DNA from: Novacetimonas hansenii JCM 7643
GTDB taxonomy: Bacteria > Pseudomonadota > Alphaproteobacteria > Acetobacterales > Acetobacteraceae
Direction: 5' to 3'
Length of the DNA: 32,584 nucleotides
Assembly (NCBI RefSeq): GCF_000964405.1
Contig: NZ_BANE01000079.1
Location: 1-32,584 of the forward strand
Part shown: in pieces, positions 15,246 through 24,003 of the stretch
Numbering within the stretch: position 1 is the stretch's first letter
How the letters are laid out: every line of letters starts with the position of its first letter
Made by a program: the position numbers and the translations under genes
Notes under the pieces: model-generated
The model's database searches: none
What the model saw: the letters and a program-made list of their open reading frames with translations, nothing else
Told to the model about the DNA's origin: nothing

Positions 15246-16034
15246 TTATTCAGCATTGTTGAACCGCGCACATCCGGCATGCCGCATCATCATCCATGCC
15301 ATGCGTGCAAGCCGGTGCCGGGGAAATTGCGCCGCTGATCCCGTCAGGCAGATACTGGCCCGTACTTCCCCGTTTTCACGCCACGGGATGGCCACACCAT
15401 GCAGTCCGGCCTGATAGGCCTGTAAATCCAGTGCGTATCCACTTATCCGTACCGCCTCGATCTGTGTGCGGATATTTTGGCCCAACGCATTGGCACGGGT
15501 TGCCAGTACCCTCTTTCCCAATCCGGGGACAAAGGCCAGGAAAACCAGACCCACAGCCGACCCTTCAAGCCTTTCACGACGGCCTATGCCCGATGTCGCC
15601 ATCGCGGGATTGGCGATATCCACGATGTCGAGATAGGTGGCTTCATCGCCACTGGGTACAGCCAGCCAGGCGGTGGCGCCACTTTCACGCGCGATGGCCT
15701 CCAGCATCGGACGCAGGTGGGTGCGCAGCCTCGTGTCGTCCCCTGCGATACGCGCAAGATTCAGGATACGTCCCCCAAGATGATATCGCATATCGCCCGG
15801 CCTGCGTTGCACATAACCAAGCTGGCCCAACGTCTGGAGGATATTGTGTGCTGTCGTCTTGCCGATACCTGAAACGGATGCGATCCGCTGCAATCGCGCG
15901 GCGCCGCCTTCCTGTGCAATGATTTCCAATATGGCTGCGGACCGTTCGATGGACTGGATCAGTTTCGGCGTGTTTTCCACGATGCATGTTCCCGTCATCC
16001 GGCGCGGATCAAGATGTTTGAACAACCGGAACAT
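15246..16034 (-). CDS. IclR-family transcriptional regulator
   Basis: A 262-residue regulator. The winged helix-turn-helix lies at about residues 25-80 (SIERSAAILEIIAQEGGAARLQ, then IGKTTAHNILQTLGQLGYV). The C-terminal IclR effector domain spans about 90-255 (SGATAWLAVPSGDEATYLDI, GSAVGLVFLAF, ISGYALDLQAYQAGLHGVAIP). The usual closing segment carrying an effector-site Cys appears as EVRASICLTG. Start ATG 16034 or ATG at residue 13 (15998); neither has a clear ribosome site. It sits directly upstream of the GlcG-like and MFS genes on the same strand, so it probably controls that unit, with a small organic acid as a typical ligand of the family. Confidence 0.88.
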   Translation of the reverse strand: MFRLFKHLDPRRMTGTCIVENTPKLIQSIERSAAILEIIAQEGGAARLQRIASVSGIGKTTAHNILQTLGQLGYVQRRPGDMRYHLGGRILNLARIAGDDTRLRTHLRPMLEAIARESGATAWLAVPSGDEATYLDIVDIANPAMATSGIGRRERLEGSAVGLVFLAFVPGLGKRVLATRANALGQNIRTQIEAVRISGYALDLQAYQAGLHGVAIPWRENGEVRASICLTGSAAQFPRHRLARMAWMMMRHAGCARFNNAE

Positions 16035-16156
16035 ACGCGGATTTCGCGGTCAATTCCGCTAGGTAGCCATCCCCACAAAGTTATGACGGGCGGCAGGAGG
16101 GCGATTACCCTAGGATAGGGAACGAGACCAGACTGAAAACAGGAGTTTTTCTGCCT

Positions 16157-16942
16157 ATGTTGCTGAATATGATTGAACAGGGACCGCAAAACGGCGACCT
16201 GTCACGTCCTCCTGTCGTTTTCCTTCATGGCCTGTTCGGGCGAGGACGTAATTTCGGGTTTTTCCAGCGGCGCATCGCAACCACACGACGTACACTGGCG
16301 CTTGACCTGCGCAACCATGGGCAAAGCCCTCATGGGGCGATGGACTATCCTACCCTCGCCGCTGACGTGCGCGAGACACTGGCGGCGCACGATGCATTAC
16401 CTGCCACGGTTGTCGGCCATTCAATGGGGGGAAAGGTCGCGATGATGCTTGCCCTGTCTTTCTGCACGGATGTGCATTCCCTGCTGGTTGCCGATATCGC
16501 CCCGGCGACAGGGGGATTTGCACAGTCATACCAGCTTGCGCACAAGATGGCGGCGTTACGTCTGCCCGCCATGCTGGACCGGGTAGGGGCAGATGCTCTC
16601 CTGCAACAGTTTATTGAGGAAAAGCCGATACGTGATCTGATGATGACGAACCTTACCCTTGGGGAACATCCGCATTGGAATATCGGCATTCAGGATATTG
16701 TGGCGTCGATGCCTGCCATTATCGGATGGCCGCAACCGGGCGCGCAAATACATTATGATGGCCCGACGCTGTTTATTGCCGGGGGGCGATCACCCTATAT
16801 CCAGCCTGCAAATTATCCTGTGATGCGACAGCTTTTCCCGCATTACCAACTGGAGGTCATACCAGATGCAGGCCATTGGGTACATGCACAGGCCCCGGCA
16901 GAATTTCTGAACCTGCTGAATCTGTTTTTGGATGCACCCTGA
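16157..16942 (+). CDS. alpha/beta hydrolase (YbfF/ABHD11-like esterase)
   Basis: A 261-residue cytoplasmic serine hydrolase. Motifs in order: HGLFGRGRNF (oxyanion region, about residues 24-33), ALDLRNHGQSPH, the nucleophile elbow GHSMGGKVAM (Ser89), VADIAP and the catalytic His in DAGHWVHA (about 241). The HGLFG/DLRNHG/ADIAP combination is typical of the YbfF and ABHD11 group of short-acyl esterases. Length is standard. AGGAG at 16141-16145 lies 11 bases before ATG 16157, rather long; ATG 16169 is an alternative. It stands alone, divergent from iclR. The substrate is unknown. Confidence 0.88.
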   Translation: MLLNMIEQGPQNGDLSRPPVVFLHGLFGRGRNFGFFQRRIATTRRTLALDLRNHGQSPHGAMDYPTLAADVRETLAAHDALPATVVGHSMGGKVAMMLALSFCTDVHSLLVADIAPATGGFAQSYQLAHKMAALRLPAMLDRVGADALLQQFIEEKPIRDLMMTNLTLGEHPHWNIGIQDIVASMPAIIGWPQPGAQIHYDGPTLFIAGGRSPYIQPANYPVMRQLFPHYQLEVIPDAGHWVHAQAPAEFLNLLNLFLDAP

Positions 16943-17644
16943 ATTTCAGGGAATGCAGAAGGGTAAAACATGGCAGGACAGCAGCCTTCACCTTGAATCT
17001 GCATGAAAATAATCACGACAGGCGGGTATAGCTTTGGGATGTTCACAAGATATTATCACACATGATTATTATTTTCAGGGAGAATTCATTCCTTCGAACA
17101 GGATTGACGGATCTTTGAGTGAGAGAAATACCGCCCTGCCCAGCACCATCTTCCCTGTGTGACAGTTCTGGGCAGTGCGTGGAAATCCATCTGACAGACA
17201 GCCTGCCTGACCCCTGTAAATGGCCGCCCCCATCACGGTGTTACACACAGCCCTGTTGATTGGGCACCATATAAGAACATGGATGTCCGATCATGTCGGT
17301 GGTCATGTCTCAATAATGAATAGCAGACACATGGGGGACGATGCAGCCTAAGCGTTCCTTTGGGGAATAGCAACCATCCGCAAATAATGGGCAAAAACAG
17401 TAATGGAAAATAACAATCCTGACCATGCATCAAATGCAGGGAAATATTTCAAAATATAAATTACAAATCATGTCTGGATTTTTTGGTTATTAATGTAACA
17501 AAATTTTTCTATCATGTAGTTTTTATGAAAAATAAAGTAACAGAGCATCATCCATGGCTCGATTTCCGTGGTGGGTATGATAGGCATTGCCTGTATTCCA
17601 GAGTGTTTTCCTGGATTTCATTACCAGCCAGAGATCGCAATATC
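16943..17644. other. long intergenic region without a supported gene
   Basis: About 700 bases. Open frames are short, lack ribosome sites and resemble nothing known. Visible structures are an imperfect inverted repeat (tgaaaataatca 17004-17015 against tgattattattttca 17063-17077), the arms tgcccag/ctgggca around 17137-17175, and an AT-rich block at 17430-17560. The open frame of the next gene extends left to TTG 17483 through this block, but its codons there (Aga, Agg, Tta) are unlike the rest, so I treat that part as leader. Confidence 0.4.
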
Positions 17645-18427
17645 ATGAGAGCCAATATTACTACCCCCGAATGTTCTGTGAATACGCGATACACGGCCTC
17701 ACATTCCACCTTGTCCCAAGGTTTATTTCATTCTTTGACGCGTGGGATGGGATTCGAACTTCCTTCAGATTTTCATGAATGGGCGGCGGATCGCGGGTTA
17801 TATGTCCCACATGGACGCAAACGTCGGCAGCGCATGGATCTGATCGCACGACGGGGGGTATTGTTCATTCATGTGCCGAAAAATGCCGGGACATCCATTG
17901 CCACGGCACTGTACGGTCGTCCCATGTTACATGAGACAATGCATTTCTTTACCCGGACCGCCCCGGCAACCCTGCGTCAAATACCCAGCGTTGCCATCCT
18001 GCGCGATCCCGTTGCCCGGTTTGTCTCCTCTTACTGTTATGCAAGGGCAGGGGGTGGCCGCCATCGACAGGTTGTGGATACGTTTCGTGATCGTTACATG
18101 AAGTTCCGTTCGGTGGATGATGCTCTCGACCATGTCGAAAACGCCCGTTCGATTTATGGAATGGATCATATTTTTCGTCCCCAGTCATGGTACGTCAATG
18201 ACCGTTCCGAACAGGTGCTGGTGGATCATCTGGTTCCGCTGTCGGCTGTTGCGAACCTGCACAGGGTCCTGCCCGCATTCCGTGGCGTGCGTATCCAGCA
18301 CCTTAATGAAAGCCTTGATCACGATATCGTCCTGACCGGACGGCAGACCGCGCGCATTCATGCGATCTATCATCAGGACGTCCTTTTATATGATCGCAGC
18401 ATCAAGAACGCAGACAGGTTTCGATGA
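17645..18427 (+). CDS. sulfotransferase-like protein
   Basis: A 260-residue protein (from ATG 17645) resembling the sulfotransferase family 2 group, which transfers sulfate from PAPS to sugars or other acceptors. The 5'-phosphosulfate loop is FIHVPKNAGTSI and the 3'-phosphate region is AILRDPVARFVSSYCYA. Downstream are short charged helices and QSWYVN. The start is uncertain: ATG 17645 has only a weak AGAGA upstream, ATG 17525 would add 40 residues with unusual codons, and ATG 17837 lies 14 codons before the PAPS loop. The gene stands alone behind an AT-rich leader, and its 5' part is more AT-rich than its neighbours, which may indicate transfer. No glycan genes are nearby, so the acceptor is unknown. 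Confidence 0.72.
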   Translation: MRANITTPECSVNTRYTASHSTLSQGLFHSLTRGMGFELPSDFHEWAADRGLYVPHGRKRRQRMDLIARRGVLFIHVPKNAGTSIATALYGRPMLHETMHFFTRTAPATLRQIPSVAILRDPVARFVSSYCYARAGGGRHRQVVDTFRDRYMKFRSVDDALDHVENARSIYGMDHIFRPQSWYVNDRSEQVLVDHLVPLSAVANLHRVLPAFRGVRIQHLNESLDHDIVLTGRQTARIHAIYHQDVLLYDRSIKNADRFR

Positions 18428-18673
18428 GGGGGCTTTGCACATACCCATCGGATGGGATAAGGGTTCGCGAATATCGAATTCTTCCACAAATCCCATGTTT
18501 TCCGCGGATTTCCCAAGAAATCCCCGGCAGGTAATCCCTTGATGCCTGTAGCAAGGCGCCCAGCATAACGCTTTGTGCCACGTGCGATGTATGGCCATCG
18601 CCCTCTTTCCCGTTCTCCTTATTGGCGTATATCGTTGACCCTGCGGTATCAACCACAGGGGGAGACAGAAAAG

Positions 18674-19699
18674 ATGACATGGGTTCCTGATGCACGCCGT
18701 TATGAACGGGCCGACTTTCGGCGTTGTGGTCGCTCGGGACTGGATCTGCCCCCGATATCCCTTGGGTTATGGCAGAATTTTGGCGGAAGCGACGTGTTTG
18801 AAACAGGACGTGCGGTTATCCGTCGGGCATTCGACCGTGGCGTCACGCATTTCGACCTCGCAAACAATTACGGTCCGCCCTATGGCTCCGCCGAAGAAAA
18901 TTTTGGCCAGATCCTGAAAAAAGACTTTTCCGCCCACCGTGACGAAATGGTCATTTCGTCCAAGGCGGGATGGGACATGTGGCCTGGTCCGTATGGGATG
19001 GGGGGATCACGCAAATATCTGCTTGCTTCCCTGGATCAGAGCCTGCGTCGCATGGGTCTTGATTATGTGGATATTTTCTATTCCCATCGCCCGTCCCCTG
19101 ATACTCCCCTTGAGGAGACGATGGGCGCGCTGACGCAGATGGTGCGCCAGGGCAAGGCGCTTTATGTCGGCATATCGTCCTATGGACCGGAACGCACGCG
19201 TGAGGCGGTGGCAATCCTGAAGGCGGAAGGCGTGCCCCTGCTGATCCACCAGCCCTCCTATTCCCTGCTGAACCGATGGGTGGAGGTGTCATTGCTTGAT
19301 ACGCTGGCGGAACTCGGGGTGGGGTGTATCGCCTTCTCTCCACTCGCGCAGGGATTGTTGACGGACAAATACCTTCATGGAATCCCGGATCAGTCCCGGG
19401 CGGCACGGGGGGAGTCCTTCAGTCGTGACATGCTGGGGGCGGAAAACCTGGCGCATGTGCGTGCCCTGAACGAATTGGCGGCGCAACGGGGGCAAAGTCT
19501 GGCCCAGATGGCCATCGCATGGATATTGCGCGACCCGCGGGTGACATCCGCGCTGATCGGCGCACGTAATGTTGCGCAGTTGGATAATTCACTTGATGCC
19601 TTGAACAACCTTCATTTCAGCAGGGACGAACTGACGCGGATCGACACATACGCCCGCGATGGCAAGATCGACCTGTGGCGCGGGATCAGCGCCCTGTGA
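18674..19699 (+). CDS. gpr: aldo-keto reductase, YghZ/Gpr type (L-glyceraldehyde 3-phosphate reductase)
   Basis: A 341-residue cytoplasmic NADPH-dependent reductase very like E. coli YghZ (AKR14), which reduces L-glyceraldehyde 3-phosphate and detoxifies methylglyoxal. The tetrad is intact: Asp61 and Tyr66 (FDLANNYGPP), Lys97 (ISSKAG) and His138 (IFYSHRP). Family-specific stretches include DMWPGPYGMGGSRKYLLASL and LIHQPSYSLLNRWVE. ATG 18674 matches the family start (MTWVPDARRY) and is preceded by GGGGGAGACAGAAAAG; the upstream open frame from 18575 is rejected. The next gene, an AEC transporter, starts 120 bases later. This is the second aldo-keto reductase in the window and belongs to a different subfamily from the Tas-like one. 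Confidence 0.92.
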   Translation: MTWVPDARRYERADFRRCGRSGLDLPPISLGLWQNFGGSDVFETGRAVIRRAFDRGVTHFDLANNYGPPYGSAEENFGQILKKDFSAHRDEMVISSKAGWDMWPGPYGMGGSRKYLLASLDQSLRRMGLDYVDIFYSHRPSPDTPLEETMGALTQMVRQGKALYVGISSYGPERTREAVAILKAEGVPLLIHQPSYSLLNRWVEVSLLDTLAELGVGCIAFSPLAQGLLTDKYLHGIPDQSRAARGESFSRDMLGAENLAHVRALNELAAQRGQSLAQMAIAWILRDPRVTSALIGARNVAQLDNSLDALNNLHFSRDELTRIDTYARDGKIDLWRGISAL

Positions 19700-19819
19700 A
19701 CGGTCATGAACAAGACCGTGGTCATATCCCCGTTCCATAATCCGCCACCCCTGTAAAATATTATGGGGGTGCCAGAACTTTACTGACCTGACCCTGCATA
19801 TCATGGGAAACACGACTGC

Positions 19820-20758
19820 ATGCTTTCAAACATACTTGCCGCGATGCTACCGCTTGTGGTGGTGTTTTCCCTTGGTTATCGCGCGGGATGGCATAAGGAT
19901 TTCAACGGGGAACAGGTTTCCACCCTGAACCGGATGGTCATGCTGTATGCCTTTCCGCTGAACCTGTTCGTCGGGATCACCAATACCCCCCGCGCAATCC
20001 TGGCGGAGCAGGTGCCACTTGCGGTGTCCGTATTTTCATTGATGTGCGCGAGCTTTGTCATGGCGTACTTCATGTCACGTCACGTTTTCAGGCGTGATGC
20101 CTCCACCTCGACATTACAGGGGTTGGCAATTGGCGCACCATCCGTACCTTTTATCGGTTCGGCCATGCTACCTCCCCTGATCGGGCACAGCAGCGCCACC
20201 GTCGCCATTTCCGCTGCCGTATTCGCCATGGTGCTGGTGCAGACGCCGCTATGTTTCATGTTGCTGGCCAAGAATGCGGATGCAGGCAGCGTGACCACGC
20301 CAGTCAGTGTCCACAGGCAGATCCTGTCCTCGCTGGAGGAACCGATCGTCTGGGCTCCCATCGCTGCCACGATGCTTGTGGTCATGGACCTGCATCTTCC
20401 CAAGGTACTGCTCGATTCACTTGGTCTCCTGGGGAATGCTGCGGCTGGGGTTGCACTTTTTGCATCGGGGATCGTGCTGTTTGCGCAACGTGTATCCATA
20501 ACTCTGCCCGTGGTCATGACGGTGCTTGCACGCAATCTTATCGTGCCGGCGGTATCGTGGGGCGTACTGGTGCTGGTTGGGATGCCGCATGATACCATCC
20601 GCGCAGCAGTTCTTGCGCTGTCGATCCCGGTGGGGACCGTGATGGTGATCCTTGCCGTACGCTTCAGGGTTGATGAACGTGAGGCCGCATCCACCCTGTT
20701 TCTCAGCGCCATCCTGTCGGTTCTGACGATGACGCTGTTTATCGCCTGCACGGGTTAG
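19820..20758 (+). CDS. AEC-family transporter (auxin efflux carrier/malonate transporter type)
   Basis: A 312-residue inner-membrane carrier with about ten hydrophobic segments in two halves, as in the AEC family of bacterial organic-acid carriers (for example MdcF-like). Recognisable segments are the N-terminal LPLVVVFSLGYRAGW, LNRMVMLYAFPLNLFVGI, and the C-terminal AAVLALSIPVGTVMVILAVRF. The central loop around residue 160 is hydrophilic. ATG 19820 has a weak GGGAAA upstream. A small hairpin (caccccc-type arms, 19746-19771) lies in the leader. The substrate is not predictable from sequence. The downstream end is convergent with the ABC exporter and separated by a MITE-like element. Confidence 0.85.
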   Translation: MLSNILAAMLPLVVVFSLGYRAGWHKDFNGEQVSTLNRMVMLYAFPLNLFVGITNTPRAILAEQVPLAVSVFSLMCASFVMAYFMSRHVFRRDASTSTLQGLAIGAPSVPFIGSAMLPPLIGHSSATVAISAAVFAMVLVQTPLCFMLLAKNADAGSVTTPVSVHRQILSSLEEPIVWAPIAATMLVVMDLHLPKVLLDSLGLLGNAAAGVALFASGIVLFAQRVSITLPVVMTVLARNLIVPAVSWGVLVLVGMPHDTIRAAVLALSIPVGTVMVILAVRFRVDEREAASTLFLSAILSVLTMTLFIACTG

Positions 20759-20789
20759 CACGCGACGCTTGCGGCCATATTGTTCCTTG

Positions 20790-20951
20790 GGAACTGTCTG
20801 AAAACAAACCGTTGATAAAAAATAAGAAAAGTTTTTGGGTGCCGCCTTTTTTTCAAACAGGCGGCGTCTTCTGAAGCTTTTTGGGAAAATCTTCACAAAA
20901 AAACCTTTATAATTTCAGGATGTTATTGAACCTGACTTTTCAAACAGTCTC
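20790..20951. repeat. MITE-like palindromic intergenic element
   Basis: About 160 bases bounded by imperfect terminal inverted repeats: ggaactgtctgaaaa (20790-20804) and, on the other strand, gagactgtttgaaaa (20951-20937), 12 of 15 matching. Inside are three nested or adjacent inverted repeats. The outer arms are aaaagtttttgggtg (20827-20841) and cacaaaaaaaccttt (20894-20908). One hairpin is gccgcct/aggcggc (20841-20847, 20859-20865). Another is gaagctttt/aaaatcttc (20873-20881, 20886-20894). It encodes nothing. The right end abuts the TAA stop of the ABC exporter gene. From memory, similar blocks are common between genes in Komagataeibacter-type genomes, but I could not check. It may also terminate both convergent genes. 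Confidence 0.6.
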
Positions 20952-22877
20952 TTACTGGTATCCTGCCGCCTGAAGGGCAAACAGCTCGGCATAACGTCCA
21001 TTGCGGGCCAGCAGGTCATCATGTGTGCCAGATTCCAGTATCTGGCCATGTTCCAGGACAATGATACGATCAGCAGTGCGCACGGTGGAAAAACGATGCG
21101 AGATCACCAGCGCCGATTTGCCTTGGCGCAGCGCACGCATACGGTCAAACACATCCGCTTCCGCACGCGCATCCAGCGCCGAAGTCGGTTCATCAAGGAT
21201 CAGCAGGTCTGCATCACGCATATAGGCACGTGAAATGGCAATTTTCTGCCATTCCCCACCGGACAGGTCCCGTCCTTTTGCGACCCTCTTGCCAAGGGGC
21301 TGATCATACCCAAGCGGCAGTTTTTCTACGACGCCATCGGCCAGCCCTTCGCGGGCTGCCGCCATGATCCGCGCGCTATCCTCCAACGCACCGATACGCC
21401 CGACGGCGATGTTTTCTGCCGCCGTCAGGCTATAGCGCACAAAATCCTGAAAAATGACCCCGATATGGGCACGCAGGTCATCAAGGTCCATATCGCGCAA
21501 CAAGACGCCATCAACCGTGATTTCCCCTTCATCAGGTTCATACAGGCGCGTCAGCAGCTTGACGATGGTGGTCTTGCCCGCGCCATTTTCCCCCACCAGC
21601 GCCACGGTCTCCCCGGCGCCGATACTCAGTTCCAGATGGCGCAGCGCCCATCGGTTCGTTCCGGGATAGCGGAAACCGACATTTCGAAAGCGGATGCCAT
21701 GACGGATGGGGGAGGGAAAAGGCTGCGTCACGACAGGCGTGGTAATGACCGGTCGCAGGTCAAGGAATGCAAAGAAATCATCAAGATACTGCGCCTGTCC
21801 CGCCGTCTGGGTGATCCCCAGCAGGAGACTGGATAGCAGGCTATGCAACCGAAGGAATGAACCCGACAAGAATGTCAGATCCCCCACCGAAAACTGTCCC
21901 CGCACCGTATCGCGTACGATAATGATATAAACACCGTAATAGGCCAGTGACCCGATCGCGGCGAACAGGCCACTCCATCCGAACCGGCGCAGGGCAAGCC
22001 CGCGGTTCTGTTCCAAGACAGTGTTGGCCGCCGTACGGAAGCGCCCGACAAGGAACCCGCCCAATCCAAACAGTTTTATTTCCTTGGCATGTTCGGCACT
22101 GGCCCCGACATGGCGCAGATATTCCATCTCCCGCCGCTCCGCCGTTTTGGCCCGCATCAGGCGATAGGCTTCGGCATTGAAACGGGCCTCGCCCGCTGCG
22201 GCAGGCAACAGGCCGACAATCAGGACAACAACCATCCACGGCGCAAAAGCAACTACCCCGATCACCAGCGTCACGGCCGTCAGCGCCGTTTGGCCAATGT
22301 TGAACAGTTGCACCAGCAGGTTGTTGCGCCCGGATGCCTGCCGCCGGGCACGTTCCAGCAGATCCTGCAATTCACTCGATTCGAACTGCGCCAGGTCAAG
22401 TGTGGCCGCATGATCCATCAATGCAATGCTGACGGCGTTGATATAACGTTCATTCAAAAGCGCATCGACAAGGGCCATCGCGCGTGATGTCAGGTCTGAC
22501 ATGATAATCAGCGCGAATTCCACCGCCAGCCACATTTCCAGCCGGGGCGAACCCGCAAGGGAATCCGCATGCCCGTCAAGGCGTATGACGTCATCGACGA
22601 TCAGTTTCGCGACATAGAGCGCAAGGGGCGGCTGGATCGCCTGCACCAGTCGCAATCCGATACTGCCGAGTGTCAGCGCCGGGCTGCATTGCCATAACTG
22701 TCGGAACATACGCGGAAGATGTGCATACACCCCGAAACGCCGTAACAGCCATATACGCCATGATGTAAACATATCAGGCCGTGATGACCGGGAGGAAGAC
22801 TGTGGGATCAAGGCCGATTTTCCATGAACGTGGTGAACGTGGCGACGCATCGCGCCACCCGGACCGGTGACAGGCAT
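20952..22877 (-). CDS. ABC exporter half-transporter (fused permease and ATPase)
   Basis: A 641-residue inner-membrane exporter. About five to six hydrophobic segments (residues 70-360) form the permease domain. The ATPase domain follows at about 400-635 with Walker A GENGAGKTT, Q-loop IFQDF, signature LSGGEWQ, Walker B LLILDEPTSALDA and switch His in ISHRF, all intact, so it should work as a homodimer or with a partner. The first 35 residues are polar and may be an overlong start; ATG 22772 (MFTSWRIW) is an alternative, though neither has a strong ribosome site. It begins 24 bases after oxyR on the same strand, so the two are probably co-transcribed. Substrate unknown. Confidence 0.88.
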   Translation of the reverse strand: MPVTGPGGAMRRHVHHVHGKSALIPQSSSRSSRPDMFTSWRIWLLRRFGVYAHLPRMFRQLWQCSPALTLGSIGLRLVQAIQPPLALYVAKLIVDDVIRLDGHADSLAGSPRLEMWLAVEFALIIMSDLTSRAMALVDALLNERYINAVSIALMDHAATLDLAQFESSELQDLLERARRQASGRNNLLVQLFNIGQTALTAVTLVIGVVAFAPWMVVVLIVGLLPAAAGEARFNAEAYRLMRAKTAERREMEYLRHVGASAEHAKEIKLFGLGGFLVGRFRTAANTVLEQNRGLALRRFGWSGLFAAIGSLAYYGVYIIIVRDTVRGQFSVGDLTFLSGSFLRLHSLLSSLLLGITQTAGQAQYLDDFFAFLDLRPVITTPVVTQPFPSPIRHGIRFRNVGFRYPGTNRWALRHLELSIGAGETVALVGENGAGKTTIVKLLTRLYEPDEGEITVDGVLLRDMDLDDLRAHIGVIFQDFVRYSLTAAENIAVGRIGALEDSARIMAAAREGLADGVVEKLPLGYDQPLGKRVAKGRDLSGGEWQKIAISRAYMRDADLLILDEPTSALDARAEADVFDRMRALRQGKSALVISHRFSTVRTADRIIVLEHGQILESGTHDDLLARNGRYAELFALQAAGYQ

Positions 22878-22901
22878 GATACCTGACGGGATGGGGGACT
22901 G

Positions 22902-23885
22902 TTACCCCTGTATCCCATAACCGCCCTGATCGGGATCAGTCACCGGATGGCAGCCATCTGGCGTGTTTTCACGCAGGAATGCCGCGAACTCGCGAAATGC
23001 GTCCTCCCGCGGGTCGGATGCGCGCCACACCAGGCCAATGGTGCGCCGCGCATCCGACAGAGGCAGGGTGGTGATCAGGTCTTCCCATTCACCGCGATGC
23101 CGCAGGGCAAGATGAGGTATTAGCGAATATCCCTCGCCAGCACCAATCATATGCCACAGCATTTCCAGACTGGTGGCAAGGCGCTGCCGGTCATGATGTG
23201 GGGGCATGCCACACAGGGCAAGTGCCTGTTCACGCAGGCAGTGCCCTTCTTCAAGCAGCAGCAGATCCGGCCCGTCCAGTTCCCCCATCGCCAACCCCTG
23301 ATGCGCCGCCAGAGGGTGCTGCGCAGGAAAGGCAGCGACAAACGGTTCTTCGAAAATCGGTGTGCAATGCAGGGCATCATGGCTGACGGGGAGGGCGGCA
23401 AACACCAGATCAAGTTCATCATGGCGCAGCATCTGGAGCATGGGCAGTGTCTGGCTGTCGGTCAGTTGCAGACGCAGTTGCGGATATGCATGTCGCAGCA
23501 ATGGGAGGAGGCTGGGAACATAATAGGGGCCAAGCGTGGCGATGACCCCGATACGCAGCATGCCTTCAAGCGGGCCAGCCTGCACGCGCGCGGCCTCGAT
23601 CATGGCACGTGCGGCGGCAAGCACCTCTCGGCCAAGCGCGATCAGGCGCGCACCCTGCGGGGTGGGGGCGACATGGCGGCGGGTACGTTCGAACAGCACC
23701 ACACCCAGTAGGGTTTCAAGTTTGCGCACCTGTTCCGACAGGCCGCCCTGACTGACGCCGCAGCGTTCTGCCGCACGTGAAAAGTTGCGCAGGTCATCCA
23801 CCGCAACAACATATTCAATGTCCCGCAGCGAAAGGCCGGAAAGGGGGATATAGCTCATGGGTATAGGTATAACGGATTCCTGCAT
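22902..23885 (-). CDS. oxyR: OxyR, LysR-type peroxide sensor
   Basis: A 327-residue LysR-type activator of peroxide defence. The helix-turn-helix is at about 20-80 (LSLRDIEYVVAVDDLRNFSRAAERC, VSQGGLSEQVRKLE). The regulatory domain has the OxyR redox pair Cys216 (LLEEGHCLREQ) and Cys225 (ALALCG), nine residues apart as in E. coli Cys199/Cys208, followed by ATSLEMLWHMIGAGEGYSLIP. Oxidation of the first Cys by H2O2 forms the activating disulfide. ATG 23885 is the first start; ATG 23858 gives a more typical N-terminus. It is divergent from ahpC, its classic target, with 118 bases between, and is followed at 24 bases by an ABC exporter gene. Confidence 0.92.
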   Translation of the reverse strand: MQESVIPIPMSYIPLSGLSLRDIEYVVAVDDLRNFSRAAERCGVSQGGLSEQVRKLETLLGVVLFERTRRHVAPTPQGARLIALGREVLAAARAMIEAARVQAGPLEGMLRIGVIATLGPYYVPSLLPLLRHAYPQLRLQLTDSQTLPMLQMLRHDELDLVFAALPVSHDALHCTPIFEEPFVAAFPAQHPLAAHQGLAMGELDGPDLLLLEEGHCLREQALALCGMPPHHDRQRLATSLEMLWHMIGAGEGYSLIPHLALRHRGEWEDLITTLPLSDARRTIGLVWRASDPREDAFREFAAFLRENTPDGCHPVTDPDQGGYGIQG

Positions 23886-23905
23886 GGGGATTGAAAGGTT
23901 TTGCC

Positions 23906-23918
23906 GATCAGAGCTATC
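23906..23918. promoter_or_regulatory. candidate OxyR binding half-site
   Basis: GATCAGAGCTATC in the oxyR-ahpC gap has a GAT/ATC dyad with a seven-base spacer and includes CTAT, one of the four OxyR contact blocks. The other blocks are not clearly visible, so this is a weak match supported mainly by position. Confidence 0.33.
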
Positions 23919-23964
23919 AGAACAAACAGTTTCCGCGTCATCCGTGTTCGTGGGACAACAGGCC

Positions 23965-23978
23965 TGTCATCAATGACA
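23965..23978. promoter_or_regulatory. short palindrome upstream of ahpC
   Basis: TGTCAT-CA-ATGACA, perfect six-base arms around a two-base centre, lies 26 bases before the ahpC start and just before its GAGGAG ribosome site. It could be an operator or a small leader hairpin; which one is unknown. Confidence 0.3.
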
Positions 23979-24003
23979 AGCGAAAAAGTGAGGAGCATTT
24001 TAC

